Positions 57,814-64,000 of a stretch of DNA of 64,000 nt are shown here, in pieces (position 1 is the first letter of the stretch; every line of letters starts with the position of its first letter). The position numbers were made by a program, and so were the translations under genes. Origin of the DNA: Croceibacterium_B sp963811255 (lineage in GTDB: Bacteria > Pseudomonadota > Alphaproteobacteria > Sphingomonadales > Sphingomonadaceae); the NCBI GenBank assembly GCA_963811255.1, contig CAWEQI010000003.1, forward strand, positions 1,426,001 to 1,490,000, given 5' to 3'. A model generated the notes under the pieces. It ran no database searches. It was not told the origin of the DNA and saw only the letters and a list, made by a program, of their open reading frames with translations.

Positions 57814-59634
57814 CTATCCCCGCGCCACCGCTTCGGCGGCGATCATCCGCGCTTCGGCGCTCAGTCCGGACTGATCGAGCGCGCGGACGATGTGAAACAG
57901 GTGACGCGCGGTCATCTTGTCCCATCCGCTGCCCTGCATCCCGAGCCCAGCGAGCAGCGCCACCAGCGCGGAATTATGGTACTGGCCGGCCTTGTCGATT
58001 GCCTCGCTCCACTTGGTCTGGCGATCCAGGTCCACTCCCAGGCGGCGCGAAAAGCTGCGCACGTCGCCGGTATCCAGTCGGCCGAGGCCGGCCAGGCCGG
58101 CCAGCAGGAAGCGCGATTTGCGCTGATTGGAGCTCTTGTCGTCGCCGAGGTAGCTGTCGAGAGCGCTGCTCGGCACCGCGCCCTGCCGTTCGGGTTGCGC
58201 CAGCGCCAGCAAGGCCCATCCCTGGCTTCCTTCGTCGACCACCCGCGCCCAGCGCACGGCGTTGCGGTCGAGGCCGGCGGTGAGCATCGAGGCGATGATC
58301 GGTGCAGCGTCGTCGGCCAAGCTCTTGTCGACCGGCAGGCGCGCGGCGGCATAGGCCGTCAGAACTTCGCGCCCGTAATCGGGCGTGCTTCCGCCCCACA
58401 GCGACTGGATCGCCGACATCCGCGCCTGCGGATCGCTGGCGACGTAGGCTTCGCGCAGCTGCCGCGCGTCACCCTTGTCGTCAGAGCCGATTTCCGGATC
58501 GGCCCACAGCTCGGAGTACAGATCGACCATCGCGGCCGAGGAGAGGATGCCGTCGCGGGCGGCAGCGTCGGCGGCGGCCACCCGGCGCACGAGCGGCGTG
58601 GCCGGATAGAGAACGTCGTTGCGGAACAGCGTCGAACCGGGTTTCGGAACCAGATTGTCGGGAAGGTCGATCCCGAGCGCCCGCGACAGCGCCAGCCGCC
58701 ACGGGGTCATCTGGTCGACATCCTTCCATTCGATGGTGACGGACTTCCGCCCTTCGCCGGCGGCGCCCGCGTAGCGCTGGGCGAGAAGCACGTCGATGCG
58801 CGGCGCTGTGCCGCGCGACAGCGCCCGATCGAGATCACTTTCGGCCGCGCGAGCCTCGCCGTTGAACGCGCGGCAGATGGCCCCCATCAGCTGCCAGTGT
58901 GGCGTATCGAGCAGCTTCCTGTTCAGTTGCTCGACCGGACAGATGCCGACGAGATCGCCGGTTTCGATGTAGGCGTTGAACGCCGCAGCCGCGAGCTGCG
59001 GGTTGTAGTTTGCCGAATCGACGTCCTGCACCAGCGCGCGCGCCACCGCACCTTCGCCCATCCGGTCGAGCAGGTCGGCGCGCAGGGCGGCGAACTCGAC
59101 CGGGGCCATTCCTTGCGGCGCGTCGAGCCGGCTAGCGAGGGCGCGGCGCAGCAGGATGTGGCCCCAGCGTGACACCAGCGGCCCCTTGGTGCCGGCCAAC
59201 GCCGCGCGGATCAGCGACGCTGGCTGCCCCGCCAGCGCGTGACTCGGAAACCCTCCCTCGCCAACGCCGATCACGCCGACTTTGACCAACGCCCGCTGGG
59301 CGCCCGGCGGAATGTCGTACTTCGGCTTCAGCCCGAACAGCTCATCGAGCTGATCGGGGTCCATTTTCTCCAGCTCCGAAACCGGCGGCAGGTTGCTGGG
59401 CAAGGGGGCGGCGGAAGGGTTGTTTCCTCCATTGCTGACGCCGGGCGGCGGCTGCGCCGCCGGCGCCTGCGTCTGCAATGGAACCGGCGCGGCGGTGGGC
59501 CGCGGAGCAGGCGTCGGTGACGGCGTCGGCGTCGGATTGTCGAATCCCGGAGGCAGCAGCGATTTCGGCTGCGCCAGCGCCAGGGTCGAGCTGACCGCCA
59601 GCAGCGCCCCGGCAATCCAGTACCTGCGCTTCAT
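57814..59634 (-). CDS. Large secreted hypothetical protein
   Basis: 606 aa from ATG 59634. Signal peptide M-K-R-R-Y-W-I-A-G-A-L-L-A-V-S with cleavage near L-A-Q, then a Pro/Thr/Ala-rich low-complexity linker (residues about 30-75) and a long helical region. I do not recognise a domain; the spacing of helices could suit TPR or SEL1-like repeats. It overlaps the 44-aa membrane protein gene as ATGA, so the two are translated together. Confidence 0.8.
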   Translation of the reverse strand: MKRRYWIAGALLAVSSTLALAQPKSLLPPGFDNPTPTPSPTPAPRPTAAPVPLQTQAPAAQPPPGVSNGGNNPSAAPLPSNLPPVSELEKMDPDQLDELFGLKPKYDIPPGAQRALVKVGVIGVGEGGFPSHALAGQPASLIRAALAGTKGPLVSRWGHILLRRALASRLDAPQGMAPVEFAALRADLLDRMGEGAVARALVQDVDSANYNPQLAAAAFNAYIETGDLVGICPVEQLNRKLLDTPHWQLMGAICRAFNGEARAAESDLDRALSRGTAPRIDVLLAQRYAGAAGEGRKSVTIEWKDVDQMTPWRLALSRALGIDLPDNLVPKPGSTLFRNDVLYPATPLVRRVAAADAAARDGILSSAAMVDLYSELWADPEIGSDDKGDARQLREAYVASDPQARMSAIQSLWGGSTPDYGREVLTAYAAARLPVDKSLADDAAPIIASMLTAGLDRNAVRWARVVDEGSQGWALLALAQPERQGAVPSSALDSYLGDDKSSNQRKSRFLLAGLAGLGRLDTGDVRSFSRRLGVDLDRQTKWSEAIDKAGQYHNSALVALLAGLGMQGSGWDKMTARHLFHIVRALDQSGLSAEARMIAAEAVARG

Positions 59635-59765
59635 CGCGCCCCCTCCGGCAGCGGCACGGGCTGTTCTATCATCCGCTGCGGCTGGCGCCCGCCGTTGAGC
59701 CAGGCGAAGGCAAGCACGGCGAGGACAAATACGATTATGAAGGTCAAAGTCCGCTTGCGTCCCAT
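59631..59765 (-). CDS. 44-aa membrane-anchored protein
   Basis: ATG 59765, basic start (M-G-R-K-R), one hydrophobic span (F-I-I-V-F-V-L-A-V-L-A-F-A-W-L), then a short periplasmic tail rich in Pro and Gln. The stop overlaps the start of the 606-aa gene (ATGA). Translational coupling suggests the two proteins act together, probably in the envelope. Confidence 0.75.
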   Translation of the reverse strand: MGRKRTLTFIIVFVLAVLAFAWLNGGRQPQRMIEQPVPLPEGAR

Positions 59766-59813
59766 CCGGCAATCCTTGCGCGGTCGCGTAGCCTATCTAT
59801 AGCGCTTGCGGCA

Positions 59814-60383
59814 ATGACCTTGGATGCTCCGAGCCTGTCCGACGCCGAAATCCGCCAGCTGGCCGCCCGACTCGATCGGCCGGTCGTGCTCGTCGGCATG
59901 ATGGGTGTCGGCAAGAGCACCGTCGGGCGCAAGTTGGCGGCGCTGCTGGGCCTGCCGTTCTGCGACGCAGACGACGAAATCGAGCAAGCCGCGCAGATGA
60001 GCGTCAGCGAAATCTTCGAGCGCTTCGGCGAATCCTATTTTCGGGACGGCGAGCGGCGGGTCATCGCCCGCCTGCTCACCGGCGGCCCGTCGGTGATCGC
60101 CACCGGCGGCGGCGCTTTCGCGCAGGAAGAGACGCGCAAGCTGATCCTCGACGGCGGCATCGCCGTGTGGCTCGACAGCGACCTCGATACGCTGGTCGAA
60201 CGGGTCGGCCGGCGCGACACGCGCCCGCTGCTCAAGAACGGCGACCCGCGCGAAATCGTCGCTCGGCTGAAGACGGAGCGCGAACCGTTCTATGCCGAGG
60301 CGCCGATCCACGTCTCGAGCAGCAGCGGACCGCATGGCGAGGCGGTGAAGCGGATCGTGCACAGGCTCGACGAATGGCTGTGA
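59814..60383 (+). CDS. aroK: Shikimate kinase
   Basis: 189 aa. Phosphorylates shikimate in the chorismate pathway. P-loop G-M-M-G-V-G-K-S-T near residue 28, shikimate-binding D-A-D-D-E-I and the F-R-D-G-E-x-R, G-G-G-A motifs are present. It overlaps aroB by 10 bp. Confidence 0.95.
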   Translation: MTLDAPSLSDAEIRQLAARLDRPVVLVGMMGVGKSTVGRKLAALLGLPFCDADDEIEQAAQMSVSEIFERFGESYFRDGERRVIARLLTGGPSVIATGGGAFAQEETRKLILDGGIAVWLDSDLDTLVERVGRRDTRPLLKNGDPREIVARLKTEREPFYAEAPIHVSSSSGPHGEAVKRIVHRLDEWL

Positions 60384-61483
60384 TCCCCGTCGAACTCGGC
60401 GGGCGCTCCTACGAGGTCCGCGTCGGCAGCGGCCTGCTGGCCGACCTGCCCGCGCAATGCGGCACGCTGCTGCGCAAGGAACGCGTACCGATCGTGACCG
60501 ACGCCACCGTCGCCGAACACTGGCGCGACACGGTCGAGACGGCGCTCCTCGCCGCCGGGCACCAGCCGCGCTGGCTGGTGCTCGAGCCCGGCGAAGGAAC
60601 CAAGAGCTGGCAGGGGCTCGAGCGGGTGGTCGACTGGCTGCTCGCCGAGGAAGTCGAGCGCGGCGACCACATCCTCGCGCTCGGCGGCGGGGTGATCGGC
60701 GACCTCGCCGGGTTCGCCGCGGCGATCCTCAAGCGGGGCTGCGGCTTCGTCCAGTTGCCGACGACGCTGCTGGCGCAAGTCGACAGTTCCGTCGGCGGCA
60801 AGACGGCGATCAACGCCAAAGCGGGCAAGAACCTGGTTGGTGCGTTCCACCAGCCGTCGCTGGTGCTGGCCGACCTCGACACGCTGACCACGCTCCCCCC
60901 GCGCGAGATGCGCGCCGGCTATGCCGAGGTGCTCAAGTATGGGGTGCTCGGCGATGCGGAATTCTTCGCCTGGTGTGAGCGCAATGGGCCGCAAGTCCTC
61001 GCCGGCGAGCGCGCTCTGCAGGAACACGCGATCGGCGAAAGTGTCCGCACCAAGGCGCGGATCGTCGCCGAAGACGAGCGCGAGACCAGCGGCACGCGGG
61101 CCCTGCTCAACCTCGGGCACACGTTCGGCCATGCACTGGAGGCCGAAACCGGCTTCTCCGATCGCCTGCTACACGGCGAGGCCGTGGCGCTCGGGATGGT
61201 GCTGGCGGCACGCTATTCGGCGCGGCGCGAGTATATTCACGAGAACGACGCCGCGCGCATCGCCGCGGCCGTCGCCGCCGCCGGACTGCCGAGCGAGATC
61301 GCCGCGCTCGACCTTCGAACCGACGGCCGCAGGCTCGCCGCCCACATGCGGCACGACAAGAAGATGGACGCGGGCACCCTGCCCTTCGTGCTGTTGGCCG
61401 CGCTCGGCCAGGCGTTCCTCGACCGCGAGGTTGCGCTCGACGATGTCGCCGCCTTCCTCGACGAGCAGCTGCAGGCGCACTGA
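60374..61483 (+). CDS. aroB: 3-dehydroquinate synthase
   Basis: 369 aa from ATG 60374. Converts DAHP to dehydroquinate, using NAD and Zn. L-G-G-G-V-I-G-D-L-A-G near residue 98, S-S-V-G-G-K-T near 137 and the zinc ligands L-N-L-G-H-T-F-G-H-A near 245 are intact. It overlaps aroK, a common chorismate operon pair. Confidence 0.96.
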   Translation: MAVIPVELGGRSYEVRVGSGLLADLPAQCGTLLRKERVPIVTDATVAEHWRDTVETALLAAGHQPRWLVLEPGEGTKSWQGLERVVDWLLAEEVERGDHILALGGGVIGDLAGFAAAILKRGCGFVQLPTTLLAQVDSSVGGKTAINAKAGKNLVGAFHQPSLVLADLDTLTTLPPREMRAGYAEVLKYGVLGDAEFFAWCERNGPQVLAGERALQEHAIGESVRTKARIVAEDERETSGTRALLNLGHTFGHALEAETGFSDRLLHGEAVALGMVLAARYSARREYIHENDAARIAAAVAAAGLPSEIAALDLRTDGRRLAAHMRHDKKMDAGTLPFVLLAALGQAFLDREVALDDVAAFLDEQLQAH

Positions 61484-61550
61484 ATTCGGGCGAGACTCAA
61501 GCTCGGCGCGACGTTATGCGGTTGCAAACGAAACCAGGAGAGGCCGCCGA

Positions 61551-62957
61551 ATGACCGTAGCCGAAGCCGAGCCCGAAGAGCTCGACGTCATCAACGATCC
61601 CAGCGACCGCGCCTTCCTCGGCCAGCCGAAGGGTCTCGGATTTCTTGCCGTCGTCGAGGGCTGTGAGCGTTTCAGCTATTATTCGATGCAGACGCTGCTG
61701 ACGCTGTACATGGTCAACTACCTGCTGCTGCCGGGCCACTTCGGCAGCGTGTGGGGACTCGGCTGGGTGCAGCAGCACCTTTACGGCGGCGAAACGGGCC
61801 AGCCGCTCGCGTCGTCGATCTTCGGCAGCTACACGGCGCTGGTATATCTCACACCGATCGCCGGCGGGATCATCGCCGACAAGTGGCTCGGGCGGCGCGG
61901 GGCGCTCGTTGCAGGCGGGTTGATCATGTCGATCGGCCACTTCCTGATGGCAATCCAGCCGGCGTTCCTGTTGGCGCTGCTGTGCCTGATCGTCGGAGTC
62001 GGGCTGTTCAAGGGCAATATCGCCAGCCAGGTGGGCGAGCTTTACGGGCCCAACGACCTGCGCCGGGCGATGGCCTTCCAGATTTTCTACATCGCGATCC
62101 AGATCAGCGTGATCGTCGCGCCGCTGATCTCGGGCACCCTCGGCGAAGAGGTCGGCTGGCACTACGGCTTCGGCTGCGCCGGCGTGGTGATGGTGCTCGG
62201 GCTGCTGCTCTATCTCAGGGCGAAGCCGTACCTGCCGGCGGATCGGCGCGATCTCCCCGCCGCATCGGCAGCCAAGCCGAAGAGCTTCGAAAAGGGCGAC
62301 GGCGCCCGGATTCTCGCCATCGTCCTGCTGATCCCGGCGCTGGCGGTTTCGCTGCTGCCGAATCAGGAGATCTTCAACGCCTATCTCGTGTGGGCCGATC
62401 AGCAGTTCGACCTGGTGTTCTTCGGCTTCAAGGTGCCGACCACATGGATGATCACGCTCGATTCGGCGATGAGCTTCGTGACCCTGGTCGGGATCACCGC
62501 GTTCTGGAAATGGTGGGGCGACAGCGGCCGGCGCGAGCCCGACGAGCTGGGCAAGCTGATCATCGGCAGCGGGTTCAGTATCGCCGGCGCGCTGTGCCTG
62601 TATATCGCGGCGGTGACGCAGGGCTCGGGCAAAATCGGCCTGTTCTGGCCGGTGATGTTCCACTTCTTCAACGACATGGGCTTCGGCCATATCCTGCCGG
62701 TAAGCCTGGCGCTGGTATCGAAGGTCTCGCCGAAACGGATGCTGGCGACCTCCGTCGGCCTCTACTACCTCGCCTTCTTCCTCTCGAACTACGTGGTCGG
62801 CGTGGTCGGCGGGTGGTACTCGACAATGCCGACGCCGCAGTTCTGGTTGGTTCATGTCGGCGCGGCCGCCGTCGGGTTGGTCGCCTTCGTGTTCTTCAAG
62901 CTGTTCCTGTCGCACCGGTTCGCGGACGACCAGCGCGCGGGCGCAGCTCCCGCCTGA
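61551..62957 (+). CDS. POT/PTR2 family proton-coupled peptide transporter
   Basis: 468 aa, about 12 to 14 spans. The POT signature E-x-C-E-R-F-S-Y-Y near residue 35 gives the proton-coupling E-x-x-E-R-F. P-I-A-G-G-I-I-A-D near residue 98 and F-K-G-N-I-A-S-Q near residue 155 are typical. It imports di- or tripeptides. AGGAGAGG lies before ATG 61551. Confidence 0.93.
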   Translation: MTVAEAEPEELDVINDPSDRAFLGQPKGLGFLAVVEGCERFSYYSMQTLLTLYMVNYLLLPGHFGSVWGLGWVQQHLYGGETGQPLASSIFGSYTALVYLTPIAGGIIADKWLGRRGALVAGGLIMSIGHFLMAIQPAFLLALLCLIVGVGLFKGNIASQVGELYGPNDLRRAMAFQIFYIAIQISVIVAPLISGTLGEEVGWHYGFGCAGVVMVLGLLLYLRAKPYLPADRRDLPAASAAKPKSFEKGDGARILAIVLLIPALAVSLLPNQEIFNAYLVWADQQFDLVFFGFKVPTTWMITLDSAMSFVTLVGITAFWKWWGDSGRREPDELGKLIIGSGFSIAGALCLYIAAVTQGSGKIGLFWPVMFHFFNDMGFGHILPVSLALVSKVSPKRMLATSVGLYYLAFFLSNYVVGVVGGWYSTMPTPQFWLVHVGAAAVGLVAFVFFKLFLSHRFADDQRAGAAPA

Positions 62958-62972
62958 GCGCTGCCAAGCCGC

Positions 62973-64000
62973 TCAGCGCAAGCTGACGACGTTGTCGCTG
63001 ACGCGCTGGTCCGGCCGGCCGGTGTAGAGGCTCGCCATCGGCTCGTCGCTCACCGTCACCGCAAGCGCCTCGCCGAAGCCGTTGAAGCCGGTCTTCATCG
63101 CCGCGCCGTAGGCCCCGAGCATGCCGATCTCGATGTAATCGCCGGCCTGGATGTCCGCCGGCAGCAGGAACGGGCCCTTCATGTAGTCGGCGTCGTCGCA
63201 GGTCGGACCGTAGAACGAAAATTCGGCCAGCGGCTGGGTCAGGTCGTCCTCGAGCGCGCGCACCGGAAAGCGCCAGGCGACGTGCGCGGCGTCGAACAGC
63301 GCGCCGTACGAGCCGTCGTTGATGTACAGCTCCTCGCCGCGTCGCTTCTCGACCTTGACGATCAGGCTCGAATACTCGGCGCACAGCGCGCGGCCCGGCT
63401 CGCACCACAGCTCGGCCGAATAGGAAATCGGCAGCTGCTCGAAATGGCGGGCGATCAGCGCGAAGTAGTCCTCCAGCGGCGGCGGCTCCATCCCCGGATA
63501 CCAGCTCGGGAACCCGCCGCCGACATCGACGATGTCGACCGTCACCGCCGCCTCGGCGATCGCCGCGCGGACCCGCTCGAGCGCCTGGACGTAGGCGAAC
63601 GGAGTCATCGCCTGGCTGCCGACGTGGAAACACAGGCCGAGCGCGTCGCAATGCTGCCGCACCGCGCGCAGCAGCGGCGCGGCGTCGGCAAGGTCAATGC
63701 CGAACTTGGAGGCCAGCGACAGTTCTGAGAACTCGGACGATACCCGCAGACGCACCAGCAGGTTCAGATCCTTCGCGCCGCCGGTCGCTTCGACGATCTT
63801 CGCCAGCTCCTCGGGCGTATCGAGGCTGAACGTGCGCACCCCGTGCTGATGGTAGGCTTCGCCGATCGCGCTCTTCGTCTTGACCGGGTGCATGAAGCAC
63901 AGCGTCGCCGCCGGCAGCAGCGAGCGCACCAGCCGCACCTCGGCGATCGAGGCCACGTCGAAATGGGTGATCCCGGAATCCCACAGCACCTGCAGCAAGT
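62973..64000 (-). CDS. Type III PLP-dependent decarboxylase (ornithine/lysine/arginine-like), 5'-truncated
   Basis: The gene runs off the right end of the window, missing the N-terminal part with the PLP-binding Lys. The visible 340 residues have H-V-G-S-Q near residue 129, V-D-V-G-G-G-F-P-S near 157, E-P-G-R-A-L near 200, and C-D-D-A-D-Y near 268 with the catalytic Cys, as in eukaryotic-type ornithine decarboxylase. It makes putrescine from ornithine or cadaverine from lysine in this family. Bacterial members act on either, so substrate is open. Confidence 0.92.
   Translation of the reverse strand, partial: LLQVLWDSGITHFDVASIAEVRLVRSLLPAATLCFMHPVKTKSAIGEAYHQHGVRTFSLDTPEELAKIVEATGGAKDLNLLVRLRVSSEFSELSLASKFGIDLADAAPLLRAVRQHCDALGLCFHVGSQAMTPFAYVQALERVRAAIAEAAVTVDIVDVGGGFPSWYPGMEPPPLEDYFALIARHFEQLPISYSAELWCEPGRALCAEYSSLIVKVEKRRGEELYINDGSYGALFDAAHVAWRFPVRALEDDLTQPLAEFSFYGPTCDDADYMKGPFLLPADIQAGDYIEIGMLGAYGAAMKTGFNGFGEALAVTVSDEPMASLYTGRPDQRVSDNVVSLR

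Overview
The window is high-GC DNA from an alphaproteobacterium, most likely a member of the Sphingomonadales. That placement is an inference. It rests on protein families that usually sit together in that order (for example accA-xerD-aroK/aroB, imuA-imuB-dnaE2, an AHH-domain protein beside recJ), on GTTC-N7-GTTC SOS boxes of the alphaproteobacterial LexA type, and on GGAAC-N17-GTT promoters of the EcfG general stress response type.

Layout. 1-7.9 kb is core: partial trpD, a YceI protein, leuA behind a leucine-rich leader peptide, a PAP2 phosphatase, an AHH nuclease-like protein, a conserved hypothetical, recJ and two tandem tRNA-Glu genes. 7,912-37,757 is a genomic island of about 29.8 kb. 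It is inserted at the 3' end of tRNA-Glu(CTC), bounded by a 16-bp direct repeat (7896-7911 and 37742-37757), and carries a P4-type integrase at its distal end. 37.8-64 kb is core again: phoR-phoU-phoB, PilZ and LysE proteins, the SOS mutasome (imuA-imuB and udgX-dnaE2), stress proteins, a MurA paralogue, folE, tRNA-Arg, mutT, two Flp pilins, accA, xerD, a 44-aa/606-aa gene pair, aroK-aroB, a POT transporter and a partial type III PLP decarboxylase.

The island mixes decayed mobile DNA with intact accessory genes. The decayed part includes a frameshifted Ti-type traA, traC/traD remnants, IS256 and IS110 elements, and DUF736, BTAD and SIMPL pseudogenes. The intact part includes an IS1182-like element, response regulators, an HWE-type kinase, a DUF2061 membrane protein, a GYYD-repeat secreted protein and an MNT-HEPN protein. 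Its most striking content is a family of seven copies of one 5' leader. Each has an upstream strand, an invariant GAGAGAC, a 5-6 nt spacer and a hairpin beginning GCTCCCGCT whose 3' arm is the Shine-Dalgarno. The hairpin loop can pair with the upstream strand, and compensating changes among copies support that pseudoknot. The leaders sit directly in front of small proteins (four share a W-E-N-E-G-G motif), a receiver domain, and a fusion of the small-protein motif to a CtrA-type DNA-binding domain. Two of the small genes are followed, with a GTGA overlap, by about 30-aa single-span membrane proteins. EcfG-type promoters precede two of the island response regulators and the GYYD-repeat protein, so this looks like a stress-regulated accessory module.

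A second notable signal lies in the core. dnaE2 and imuB, two unrelated proteins of the same mutasome, each carry an in-frame copy of the same roughly 125-130 bp palindromic repeat, giving similar inserted peptides. A third copy lies just upstream of dnaE2 and supplies its ribosome binding site. udgX sits between imuB and dnaE2 and has its own SOS box.
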